Position numbers and translations under genes: made by a program
The notes under the pieces: model-generated
Seen by the model: the letters and a program-made list of their open reading frames with translations, nothing else
What the model was told of the DNA's origin: nothing
Database searches by the model: none
Assembly (NCBI GenBank): GCA_030549775.1
Contig: CM060181.1
Location: forward strand, 54,545,201-54,609,200
Origin: Tamarix chinensis
Lineage: Eukaryota; Streptophyta; Magnoliopsida; Caryophyllales; Tamaricaceae
Reading direction: 5' to 3'
DNA length: 64,000 bases
Shown: positions 25,660-36,616 of the stretch, one piece after another
Numbering within the stretch: position 1 is the first letter of the stretch
Layout: each line of letters starts with the position of its first letter

Positions 25660-26677
25660 TGAAATGCCCCAAAAATTTCTAATTTTAAAAATTATATTTA
25701 AATGAGGTTTTATTACAAAAGTTAATTTAATAAATTATTTTTCTTAAAATAAAAGATTATTAATTAGGGTTATTTAAGAAGAAAATAATAAATGTTTTTT
25801 TAGAAAAGTTTTGGCATTTTAGCTAATTAAATATTTTATTTTATTTTTATTAAATAAATTATTTTATTTAAAATATGAAGGAGAAAATAGTTTCAAATTA
25901 ATATTAGTTTTATAAATAATTTAATTGGAAAAAATTTGGGTGTTTTGTTAATTAAAATGGAATATATGAAGAATATTTTAAAAATCCTAATTTAACCTTA
26001 CTATGGATTTAAATATTATTTTATTTAAATATTCTTATTTTTAAATATCCCAAATATTATAATTAATTTAAATACCCAATATAATCATTTTTCCTTTTTC
26101 CCTTCTCCTTTTTCCTTTTCCTTCTTCTTTTTTTTCTTTCTTTTTCTTTCTTTTCTTCTTTTTCTTTTTCCTCTCCTTTTTCCCCTGTTTGGGCTGCCCC
26201 TTCCCTAGCCCAGTTTTCCCCGCCTCTGCTTCCTTTCCTCCAGTGCGGCCCAGCCCGCGCGGCCGACGCGTGCGTGCCTCACTTAGCGCCGCATTTTATG
26301 TTTCATTTCACCAAAACTCAGCGTTCCATTTAATTCCTTCCTTCCTCGCGCCGACCGCCCGGTCCAGCACCCCCCCATCTTCTTCCTTCTTCTTCCTCGA
26401 GCCATTGTCAACTTGCAACAACGCCGCCCGTCCGAGATTTTCGCCGGCGATCTCGCCTGTTTTGACCTACCGATCTCCTCCCTTTCTCTTCCCCTTGATT
26501 TGGCGACTACATAGACCAATCCAACTCTCCCTTTTATCGCGCGATGCTCTTTCTCTCTCCTACGCATTCCCCTACCCAAATTTTTCTCCCACCAGCCAAC
26601 CTCGCCGCTGGCTAAACCAAAACCCTACTTTCCTAATCCCACGCCGACCCACAGAACCCTAGCCTCCTTTCTAACCC

Positions 26678-26685
26678 TATAAATA
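26678..26685 (+). promoter_or_regulatory. TATA box of the solo LTR
   Basis: tataaata followed by a c-run lies about 1.02 kb from the LTR start. The second large LTR has the same ctataaatacccc at 51617-51624 and about 1.08 kb from its start, which supports a conserved LTR promoter. Confidence 0.65.
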
Positions 26686-27357
26686 CCCCCATAATGGCCC
26701 TATATCGAGCTGTTGATCCTCAACCCAGGAATGCCTGACTTTGCCCCCGCCGCCACTTAAGACGCCTAGTCCGCCGTCTCCGGCCGACTTCGCCGCCATT
26801 TATGGCCACCAAAATATTTCTTGCACCTCCCTCTTTCTAACCAAATCATCCATCCCCCTCGATTCGTCCTGCACAAGCCGTCCCCGCTGTGCGAATTCCC
26901 CTTCCAAACAAACCTATTTTTCTATCTCCGCCACCCTTAGCCACCTATTCCGCTGCTTCCGCCACTTCTTTCACCTCCCAAATTCTTATGCAGACCACCC
27001 TCCACCTTACCCTACATTTCTTTTCCCCTTTCTCCCTCTCCTCCTCTCTCTTTCTTCTTCTCCTCCATTCGGCCACCACCCACCGCCACCGTGCACTGCC
27101 ACCTTTAGCTGCGCCACCACCTCTATTTTGTCCCCCTCCTTTTGGGCAACCCTAAACACCCAAACTCCCACCTTAATTCTCCTTATCTTTTTCCCAGCAT
27201 GTAACTTTTCCTCTTTTCTTCTCTTTTTCCGGCCGCCGCCGCCGCCTTCGTGCACCACCACCGATGTCGGCTATCCCCGCCAGCCTAAGGTTGAACCCTA
27301 GACCCTCTCAGCCATTTTCCCTATTTTTATAACCCTTAAATTATTTTATTTCAATTA

Positions 27358-27890
27358 TTGGCATATAAATATTATTATTATTATTATTATTATAATTATT
27401 ATTTATTTTTAATATGCATTATTATTATTATTAGTATTAATGTTTTGATTATTATTTCTATTAAGGGCTGAAGCCCTATTGTATTTTTAATTCAATTTTT
27501 TTATTATTCTTCTTATTATTTCTATTATAACTATTATTAATATTAATATGTTATTATTATTATTATAATTATTATTTTTATTATTACTATTTCGAATTAC
27601 TGTTATTATTATTTCATTATTAATATTACAGCTACTTTATTATTAGTTTTTCTATTATTATTATTATTATTATTTCATCATCATTATTATTAATAAATTT
27701 GGTTATTTATTTTACTTATATTATTAGTATTATTTTGGTAAAGGAGTCGAAGCCCTTATTTCACTATGTTTTTGAGTAATTCCTTTTTATTATTATTGTT
27801 AATATTTTTATTATTCTTGTTATTATTAATATTGATATTATTTTTGGTATTTTTGTTATTATTATTTTATCAAAAGCCTAGTCTTATATT
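27358..27890. repeat. Imperfect ATT microsatellite block
   Basis: Long runs of att and related triplets, interrupted by short unique segments with agccctattg-like pieces. The sister LTR has an equivalent block at 52160-52650. Confidence 0.9.
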
Positions 27891-28346
27891 AAGTTAGTGT
27901 TTAATATTATTTTTGATCGAAGGGAGTCTAATTTTAGCTTTACCCTCATAATAGGTGAGACCAGTCAAAGCCCTATGGAGGTGTAGGAGCGTGCTCCAAG
28001 ACTAGTGTCGTTTCACTTAAGGAGTGCTAAGGCCTTTGTGTGCTTATATAAATTATGTGCTTCGCATGCTATATATCCTATGTTTATCATTATTAATTAT
28101 GTCGTAAGTGGCATGATGTGGAGTTGAAGTATGTTTTTATGTTTTTGCATGGCATATATATTATGTATATATGATGATATGTATTGTGACCCTGAAAGAC
28201 ATGCATGTGAGGATTTTGATGTGGTTTGTGTGGGAGAAAGGATGAAAAAGGAGGATGGGGAAAAAGGTTGACCAAGGGAGGTGAGTTGACCTAATTATTT
28301 TAGTGATTCATGAGTGGTAGAATAAAATGGAGAATTTTAGGGTTTC

Positions 28347-28720
28347 ATGTGGGAGAATCTGATTTATGATTTTTATGGTTTTATGTGGGAGAATCCGATT
28401 TATGATTTTTATGGTTTTGTGTGGGAGAATCCGATATATGATTTTTTTTATGGTTTTGTGTGGGAGAATATAATTTATAGTTTTATATGGGGGAATCTAA
28501 TTTATGGATTTATATGGGAGAATCTAAGTTATGATATTCTATGGGAGAATGTAATTTATGATGTTATATGGGATAATCTAAATTTTGGTTTATATGGGAG
28601 ATTCTAATTTATGGTTTTATGTGGAAGAATCTAACTTATAGGATTGTATGGGAGAATCTAATTTGTGGTTATGAATGGGAGAATCTAATCAATTGTATTA
28701 TATGGACAAATCTTTGGGTT
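28347..28720. repeat. Minisatellite of about 24-39 bp units
   Basis: About thirteen units of the type gtgggagaatctgatttatg. The first three are spaced 36 bp and later ones shrink towards 27 bp. The unit lengths are mostly multiples of three, so one plus-strand frame stays open and reads as repeated WENxIYDF-like blocks; this is taken as a by-product. A related looser repeat of ggttaactatgg-type words follows at about 29090-29280. Confidence 0.8.
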
Positions 28721-29451
28721 TTCTATGGTTTAAATCTAGGGTTTGATATGGATGGATCTTTGGTTTTGTGTGGATTGAATTTAGGGTTTTGTATGACGGA
28801 ATCTAGGGTTTGCATGGTGGTATGGTGGTATTAATGGTTGTATGGTCATTATTAGGGCTTGCATGGTGGAGTTAGGGTTTTTCATGGGAGTTAATGATTG
28901 CATGGGATTTAGGGTTTGTATAAAAAGTTCAAGAGGTTGCATGGGATGTGTAAAGTTTGCATGGGAGTGAAATTTACGTATGAAAAGTTGATTTGAAATG
29001 TAAGGAAGGTAATGTAAGTGTTGTTTGGGTGTTTGAACACTTGGGATGAAAAATAGTACGTAAGCCATTATAAGGGTATGGAGGAGATTGAATTAGGGTT
29101 CAGAGTGATTAACTATGGGTTGTTGTGATTAACTAGGGTTGGAGTGGATAATTGTGGTGTGTTATGATTAACTATGGTGTGGAGTGGCTAATTATGGTTG
29201 TTATGGTTAAATAGATTTTGGAGTGGTTAACTATGGTTCATTGTGGTTAATTAGGGTTTGTTGTGGCTGATTAGGGTTTTCATGTATCATGTGTATTTAG
29301 TGATTAAAGTGTAATTATGATTATGGAATTTTATGATTTGGCATGTGTGAAGTGTAAAGATAATGATTCGTGCATGTCCATGATGAAAGCTTTTGAATAA
29401 GATACTTAAAACATTGATCACGTAAAGTGGAAGATGTTGAGCCGGGCCCAA

Positions 29452-29785
29452 ACCGATCTACCGACATAATAGTGGCAGGGAATATTGCCCTCGCGACCGA
29501 TCCACCAGCTAAAATAGTGGCAGGGAATATTTCCCTCACGACCGATCCACCGACTGTAATAGTGGGGGATCCCGAGCTCAACAAAATCAAACCCTACAGT
29601 TGCTAAGACATGGGAAATACACTAATTACTTATAGTGGAATACCATACGAGAAGGGGACAGACCGATCCACCAGCATATAATAGTGGCAGGGTATGTTAC
29701 CCTCGCGACCGATCCACCGACTAAAATAGTGGCAGGGCATGTACCCTCACGACCGATCCACCGGCTAAAATAGTGGGGTTCCCGT
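29452..29785. repeat. Two clusters of three 44-46-bp repeats
   Basis: Units begin accgatccaccg and contain aatagtggcaggg. They start at 29452, 29496, 29541 and again at 29662, 29708, 29752. Each cluster ends in a variant where the g-run leads to ccgNNctca. Confidence 0.9.
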
Positions 29786-30447
29786 ACTCATATGGACTTG
29801 ATAAAAAGTATAGTGTGAAATGAGTTCTGACCAGAGATTAATTTAAAAATTAATCCGGACTATAATTGGGCCGTTTATACTTTTAGTTGAATGATCATAT
29901 GCATTATGTTATCATGTTGGTCTTATGCTTTATTATTATTCTGCATTCTTTATGTGCTATTATGTGTTGGCCTTAGTGCTCGGTTACCTTACTCAGTATG
30001 TAGTGTACTGATCACCCTTTTCATGGGTGCTGCTCATTCTCACGAGTAGTATGCCCTTCTGACTTTATGCAGGTGGGCGAGACATCAGTTTGGGCTGTGT
30101 GTTGAGCATGTTTTGGCTCAAGTTCAAGAGTGTTGTGGCAATATTTCAATCTTTATGTGATTCTATTTCCTTTTGTTAATCTTTATCGGTTGTAAGCTAT
30201 TTCCCCTTTTAATTTGAATAATAATTCTTGATGCGTACTCTGATTTTGTTTTACAACCAAGTTTAGTTTGTCTTGACTTATAATTTATCATTAATCTTTT
30301 CTTTAGCCTTAGCACTTGGTACTGGAACTGTCAGAGAGAACCGGTTCGGTACTAAGTGTGGCGGTAACATCCCCAGAATTCACGGGTTTTAATTTAAATT
30401 CTTCCGCTTTTAAAAAAAAGTAGTGAATTTTGGGGTGTTACATGTCG

Positions 30448-30818
30448 TCTCTAAATCCTGTAAACATGGGTAAAGCGCGTAATAATCCAGGTTTGATCTC
30501 ACAAGTATCATTGTCAGCAGAATAATTAATGCATAAAAGATTAGGTTTGAAGATAGGAGCAGCTAGCTCCTTGAGAGTTCAATCTGCCATAGGTGGATTG
30601 ATGTGGCAAGGTGTATTAAACAGAGCCTCTATGTGGTCTTCTCCCAAATCTATGGAACTTCCTTCAGAAGGTAATGGAATATGACAAGCATGTTCCAATT
30701 TCCTTCTTGTTTGGTTTGCAATTGGAGAGGAAGAATTTGGATCTATGGATGGAATATTTTTTCCTTGATGCTCAATTGCGAACGATATCAATTGCGAGTG
30801 CCTAAGGATTTCACACAA
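30448..30818 (-). pseudogene. Athila-like gag, 5' part
   Basis: Minus-strand frame 30579-30818 followed, after one stop, by LKELAAPIFKPNLLCINY and GLLRALPMFTGFRDD, which run into the solo LTR. The sequence resumes beyond the LTR with the FKEFH-type segment typical of Athila gag. The HCINPPMAD-like end before the stop and the LLRALPMFTGF motif match the usual gag order. The start is uncertain because the region toward the primer site has no clear open frame. Confidence 0.75.
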
Positions 30819-30908
30819 TTAAAGAATAGATGAGTACACTTGGAGAATTTATTGAAAACTAAAATAAGAAACAACACCAAAAACAAAACTAAAGATTATA
30901 ATCACCAT

Positions 30909-30926
30909 TCCCCGGTAACGGAGCCA
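30909..30926 (-). promoter_or_regulatory. Athila-type primer-binding site
   Basis: On the minus strand this reads TGGCTCCGTTACCGGGGA. It closely matches TGGCGCCGTTGCCGGGGA, complementary to the tRNA-Asp 3' end used by Athila elements. It sits 9 bp from the inner edge of the 5' LTR. Confidence 0.85.
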
Positions 30927-30935
30927 AAAATTTAA

Positions 30936-32479
30936 TGGCTATCATATGCACAAAAAATTTAATAAATAAATCCTAATTTTAAAATACATAGTATATGGCA
31001 AGAAAGAGTCGAACCCACAATGAATGGTATTTTAATTATTAATTTTTCAATTAATGTTATAATCCTAATTAGACAATTTCATTAATTCTAATACTAAATC
31101 TAAATATACTTAGCTTTGATCACTATTTGATAAATAGGGGTATGAATGAATTGATGATGGAATCAAGATATCAAATACTCAAAGAAGAAGAATGATTATA
31201 TGTGATTTAATTTTGACCTTTAGAAACGCATAATAATTCATTTCTTTGCTTTCTCTCAACCATAATAAATTGACTAAGCTCTCAATTTATTTCCTAAGCA
31301 TTTAATAACCTAGGTTACAAACACTAGATTCAATTAATGGCAGCATTACGAATGGAAAGTAGTCAACTACAATCATAACTACATAAGCTCGGATTATGCA
31401 ATTGTACGAATTAACGGACAAGATTAACAATTAATCTTCTTGCTACTTTAGACAAATTAATTAATAGTTACGGGTTAATTACGTTGTCTTAGCAGAGATT
31501 AAGCTCTAAACTAAATAGGTGATCAATCTAATTAGTTTAAATTCTTAATCTATGATACGAAATCATTTAACTCCAACCGTTAATTCAATTAAATTTCATC
31601 TAGAACCAAAAATTCAAAGTACGTTATTGTATTTGAAACATAATTCCATCCTCAAATCATCCTATCCTATTTTATTTACTCTAACATCTGCATATTTAGA
31701 AACCACACCATTACATACAATGATTTGAAATTAATGCCAACAACACAACAACAATATCCAATAGTAATACAACACAACAACAATAGAACAAACCAAAGTG
31801 TAAATGCAGATAATTTACTTGCATTCAATCAAAATGAAGAAACTACAATTGATAAAGGAATAGAGAGGAACTTATCAATTAAAGTTCAGATTGTCAATTG
31901 TTCACTAGAATGTAATAAGATAAAAGAAGTTGGAATTATGCATTACATGTATATTCTAAAGGGAATAGAGAAAGAGAGTACATTCAAAAAATGTTTCGAT
32001 ATCTAAAAGAATTGCCTCTCGAACCTTAAATTGATAGAGAATATAACAGAAACAAGTCGCGAGGACGGTTACAATTTTTTAAGGAAAACACGGGGCCTCC
32101 TTTTTTTTCTCCAACTTCTCTACCAACTTCTGGATTCTAAATCAAGGTCTTAGATGTTAAGACAACCAGTGTTTAGGTAACACGGGGGTGCCATGTTTTT
32201 GGTTCTTTCACCATTCTTCTTTTACAATTTCAACACAACTTCTCTTAGTGTATTTGCTTCATTTCCAACTTTTCTCCCCTTGATTCAATGCTTCTTGATG
32301 TTCTTTTTACTTGATTTTTTCTTTTCATTGATTTCTCCTTGAATTTCTTCAATTTTTTTCTTTTCCTATAAAATCTATTCAAAAGAGAAAAACTCGACAA
32401 AAAGATTAAATCTGATAAAATTAATGGGGGATAAATGACATTTTTATGCATAAAAATAATCCATTAATCCCATTTATCA
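30936..32479 (-). repeat. Athila-like 5' LTR
   Basis: Partner of 14913-16433. It starts tggctatcatatgc and ends atcccatttatca in plus-strand reading. The cacggNcc motifs are partly deleted relative to the other LTR (near 32085-32200). The outer edge meets copia gag sequence directly. Confidence 0.85.
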
Positions 32480-33340
32480 TCATGCTACTGAATTCACTAC
32501 ACCTAGATAGATATAAAAACTTTGTGGCAATAAGATGTATAGCCACTAAGCATTGAAGCTAGAAGATATCATCATTTCATTTTCATCAAAAGAATTAAAG
32601 AGGCAAAGTATGCATAAAGATGAATTAGCAATAGAAAGCATGAATCTAAGGAGAATAACTGAAAGACGAGATAAGAAGGGAAAAGAAACTAGTATAATTT
32701 ACAATCAAAGGAAAATTAAAAGTGGTTTAACTGTCATAAAAGGGGTACTTCAAACAATATTATCCTAAAATAAGTAAGAAGTATCAACACTTCGAGAAAT
32801 AAATAGTAAAAATTCAAGAAATAGGGGAAGATGATGTAATATCATATGGATATGAGAATTCAGAGGTGTTAAAGATGGCAAAATCTTGAGGAGATCAACG
32901 ATGGGTAATGGATTTAGGTTGCATGTTCCATCCATATCCTAATAAATCATGGTTTATCAACTATGAAAGATTTCATAATGGACATGTCTTGTTGGGTAAC
33001 AATAATGCATGTGCAGTAGTTGGAATAGGCGATATTAAGTTAAGGACAAAGTTAGGGGTTAAGTTTATCCGTAAACGGGTGAGGCATGTTCTAGAAATCA
33101 AGAGAAATCTGATATCACTTAGATCCCAAGATTAAGAAGGTTGTTCCATTAAAGAGGAGAAAGGGAGCTTAGAAATGATAAAAATATTGATGGTGATGCA
33201 AAAGATAGAATTCAATAATGGCTTATATACTTCAATACAAACTCTTCTAGCAATTGTAGCTTTTAATGACCTAGAACTCGAACAGCTAGATGTAAAAAGC
33301 AACATTTCTTCACAGTGAACTGATGAATGCATCTCTATGC
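32480..33340 (+). pseudogene. Ty1/copia relic, 3' part (gag end, gag-preintegrase, RT scrap)
   Basis: Continues the gag split at 14912: LLNSLHLDRYKNFV, then LKLEDIIISFSSKELKRQ. A decayed zinc knuckle follows (KGYFKQYYPK, near 32740, cysteines lost). The protease-side segment from about 32908 gives WVMDLGCMFHPYPNKSWFIN, GHVLLGNNNACAVVGIGDIK and RHVLEIKRNLISL, the gag-preintegrase region. After a stop at 33133 the text jumps to LLAIVAFNDLELEQLDVK, which belongs to reverse transcriptase. Integrase has therefore been deleted. Homology stops at about 33340, where an LTR fragment of another family begins. Confidence 0.8.
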
Positions 33341-33843
33341 ATCACCCTTTTCATGGGTGCTGCTCATTCCCACGAATAGTATGCCCTTTTGAATTTGTGC
33401 AGGTGGGGAGACATCAGCCGGGGCTGAGTGTTGAGCATGTTTTGCTCAAAGTTCAAGAGAGTTGTGGCCATATTTCAGTCTTTATGCGATTCTATTTCCT
33501 TTTATTATTTCTTTTGCATCGAAATTATCCTCTTTGATTTATTACCTTGTATTGAGTATTTATCCTCTTTGATTTCACACTCATATTTCTATCTTATTAT
33601 GGTTCAAAAATGTTTATGCGTATTCTAATTTTTAACATATGATCTTTTGAGTTCTTTTATGAAATGTTGGTTGAGTTTAATGTAAATATTTTCTTAGCCT
33701 TAGCATTTGGTACTGAAACGGTTAGAGAGAAACGGTTTGGTACTAAGTGTGATGGTAACATCCCTAGAATTCATGGGTTTTAAATTAAGTATTTTAATTA
33801 CTTTTTCTTTCAAAAAAAAAGTAGTAAATTTCGGGTTGTTACA
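33341..33843 (+). mobile_element. 3' fragment of the TGTAACACCC-type LTR
   Basis: Matches 36128-36611 and the end of the solo LTR at 25660-30442 (atcacccttttcatgggtgc through to gggttgttaca). The left part is missing where it joins the copia relic. Its right flank, atgaccc, is the same target as that of the solo LTR at 35575. This fragment is therefore a duplicate of that insertion, not an independent one. Confidence 0.8.
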
Positions 33844-35574
33844 ATGACCCACAAGTAGTTTGCAACTTAGTCAATCTCCTTCGCTTGACTAATATGTGGC
33901 ATAAGATTCTTTCTATTATTTCTCAATCTAATCTAGCGTTAGATATTAAATCCCCTAACATCTTCATCACTATTATATCAATTTGTATGTTATAATTACT
34001 TTTCATTTACTTTATTTTTCATTAAAAAATATGCACATAATCATGTTTTTCTAATTATGTATTTTTTTACATAAGTTTAGTGTTATAGTTAGTAAGTTTT
34101 TAATTCTATTTATATGCTAGCAAATAAAAATGAGTTATCCCAATCCCCAAACTAGAACGAAAGCCTTCTTACAAATATTTTAATTAATAATAAACTGGTT
34201 TGAAGTTGTTACTCCAAATGTTCTTTCATTCTTTAATGGTCATGAATTTCCCTCCGAAAAATTTTTTGTGTTTCGTTGTTGTTTCTCTACATTAAGTTAA
34301 TTCTACAATACCATTGTTATTGGGCTTAAATTCATTAGCAAATCTTTTGATACCCTTATAGTTCTTTACGATATCATGATATCCATAGCCACAATACAGA
34401 AAAATAAAGCTGCCCTAGGATGTCATGTACTAGAAAACAAATGAAACCTCCCCTACTTAATATGATTGTAACCTAGGTTACTTACCTACCACTAATGAAT
34501 GCTTTGTTTCATACCATATCTGAACACCGAGAGCAAGTGATATGACATAAAATCATATATACAACACGTTGCATGTGGTTCTTTTCCACAACTAATATCA
34601 AATTAAAGATAATAAAGTGAAAAAAAGTTCCGTGGATGAGAGGCACTGTAAAAGATAAAAATGATGTTGGTAAATGATAACGCACAGGATATAAATTGAG
34701 GAAAATCATTTATGTTGAGTACTAAGTACCATGATGGACCATCTCAACTCTTGGGTGACGAACCTATTTCCAAAGCTTTTCCTTCAAACCACTAAAGTAA
34801 TTATCAAAGATAATGCACGAACATATATAGTTTTACAGGGGCACACAATCATATTTTTATTTTTTTAATAAACGGCAAGAGAATCATTCTATACTATGTG
34901 TGAGGTTGTAACACAGAAACGGGATATAACATTCCAACACGTGGCTCATCAAAACGAGTAAATAAATATATTGGTTAGTTACGGGAGATAAACACAAGTC
35001 TAGAGAGGTCTTCACCAAATGAAAATGGCATTACTCTACTCATCGACTATCTACCTAATTGAAATGTTGTTCGTGTTGAGATTGAAACCCTAGACTATGG
35101 TTTGAGATATTACTAATATCTTTTTTTTCTAATTATTATTTAACTATACTTTAATTGTTATTGTCTATATGTGTGATTCTATCAAGTATGATTTATAAAG
35201 TCCTTGCCTCATTCTAGCTTCCTTATAGTAATAGTATGTAGGATTGCATGCTTGTTATGTGGATATATAAATATACTAGAATTTATGTGTAGAAATTGCA
35301 AATAAGTTAGATAACAATTAACCTAATAGTTTTATAATTTTATCAATGGAGTGGAACATTTAGACATGTGTGGATCAAAGGAGGGGAATATAACTGGACA
35401 TATTAGTATTACTAGTTTGAGTACATAGATAAACAACATTCTACTTGTGCTTAATACTTTAGATCTAATGAAATATAAGAGTCGCTAGTTCAGTTATCAT
35501 ATTAGGATGAAATAGAATTTAATATTGTCATTGCCTCATATTAGTAACTGTAGAGAAGTAACATAAGGTATGAC
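33844..35574. repeat. Unnamed repeat family: module C joined to A and B
   Basis: C is 33844-34201 and ends aactggttt. It joins directly to A (34202-35060, starting gaagttgttactcc), which equals the tail of the array units plus 55564-56221. B is 35061-35574, from aattgaaatgttg to ggtatgac. Elsewhere C is followed by D (36970), so the C-A join here marks a deletion at a shared tggttt. No coding region is recognised. Confidence 0.75.
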
Positions 35575-36611
35575 TGTAACACCCTGAAATTCACTAATTT
35601 TTTTTAAAAAGTGGAAGTAATTAAATTAGAAATATTTAAATTAAAACTCATGAATTCTAGGGATGTTACCGCTACACTTAGTACCAGAACAGTTCACTCC
35701 GACCGTTCCAGTATTAAGTGCTAAGGCTAAAAAGAAATTAATACTAAAATTTAAATTTTGATACCACGAATAATAGTAAAAATAGAATTTAAAAATTCAA
35801 AATAATAATAATAAAAATAATAATTATAATAATAAACATATAACAATAATAATAATAGTAATAATGGAAATAATAAGATTAATAACTTAGTGGGGTTCCC
35901 GTACTCACATGGACTTGATAAAAAGCATAGAGTGAAATGAGTTCTGATCAGAGATTAATTTAAAAATTAATTTGGACTATAATTGGGCCTTTGTACTTTT
36001 ACCTGAATGATTGTATGCCTGTATGTTATGGTGTTGGTCTTTATGATCTTTTATCATCCTGCATTATTTTATGTGATTATGTGTTGGCCTTAGTGCTCGG
36101 TTACCTTACTCGGTACGTAGCGTACTGATCACCCTTTTCATGGGTGCTGCTCATTCCCATGAGTAGTATGCCCTTCTGACTTTGTGCAGGTGGGCGAGAA
36201 ATCAATTAGGGCTGAGTGTTGAGCATGTTTTAGCTCAAAGTTTGAGAGAGTCGTGGCCATATTTAAGTCTTTATGCGATTCTATTTCCTCTTATCATTTA
36301 TTTTGTATCGGAATTATCCTCTTTGATTTATTAACTTGTATTGAGTATTTATCCTCTTTCATTTCACACTCTGATTTCTATCTTATTATGATTCATAAAA
36401 GTTTATATGATCTTTTGAGTTCTTTTATGAAATGTTGCTTGAGTGTAATGTAAATTTTTTCTTAGCCTTAGCACTTGGTACTAAAACGGTCGGAGAGAAC
36501 CGATTTGGTACTAAGTGTGGCAGTAATATCCCTAGAATTCATGGGTTTTAACTTAAGTATTTTAATTACTTCCGCTTTCAAAAAAAAAGTAGTGAATTTT
36601 GGGGTGTTACA
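35575..36611 (+). mobile_element. Foldback-shaped solo LTR, 1037 bp
   Basis: TG...CA ends (tgtaacaccc and gggtgttaca) and a 5-bp duplication atgac (35570-35574 and 36612-36616). The empty site is preserved at 13930. The left 180 bp or so (35575-35760) is the reverse complement of the right end (about 36440-36611), including the ccttagcactt and ccctagaattcat words. An aataat-rich stretch follows, then normal LTR sequence from tggggttcccgtactc (about 35890). The usual LTR start is absent, replaced by an inverted copy of the end. Confidence 0.75.
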
Positions 36612-36616
36612 ATGAC

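Larger units (their letters stand above)
25660..30442 (+). mobile_element. 4.78-kb solo LTR inserted in the Athila-like gag
   Basis: It starts tgaaatgcccc, ends ggggtgttaca, and is flanked on both sides by tgtcg (25655-25659 and 30443-30447). This is the TG...CA plus 5-bp duplication signature of an LTR. No internal retrotransposon genes are present. The order inside is: an AT-rich start, a pyrimidine-rich then GC-rich segment with a TATA box, an ATT microsatellite block, a minisatellite, a ccgatccaccgg repeat cluster, and a 3' end shared with the elements at 33341, 35575 and 50534. Proline-rich frames at 26189-27301 are low-complexity shadows of the GC-rich part. The family is probably Ty3/gypsy because of its TGTAACACCCC-type ends, but no coding region proves it. 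Confidence 0.85.
14913..32479 (-). mobile_element. Athila-like Ty3/gypsy retrotransposon, full length but dead, nested in copia
   Basis: Two LTRs of 1521 and 1544 bp (14913-16433 and 30936-32479) flank an internal region read on the minus strand. Its order is primer site, gag, protease, RT, RNase H, integrase, then an ATHILA ORF-1-type gene downstream of pol. A 4.78-kb solo LTR lies in gag. Without it the element is about 12.8 kb, in the Athila size range. Both sides are halves of one copia gag: joining 14912 to 32480 restores an in-frame reading DRVIMLLNSLHLDRY. No clean target duplication is visible at the joins. All coding regions carry stops, so it is not autonomous. Confidence 0.9.

Noticed and set aside
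26189..27301. Long proline- and serine-rich plus-strand frames, and their minus-strand mirrors
   Set aside because: They lie in a pyrimidine-rich, GC-rich part of a solo LTR, are low complexity, and overlap open frames on the other strand. Base composition explains them.
28347..28834. Frame with repeated WENxIYDF blocks as a possible repeat protein
   Set aside because: It is the translation of a minisatellite within an LTR, and the sister LTR has no equivalent frame.
29452..29785. Regularly spaced repeats as a CRISPR-like array
   Set aside because: Units are contiguous tandem repeats without unique spacers and lie in plant LTR DNA.
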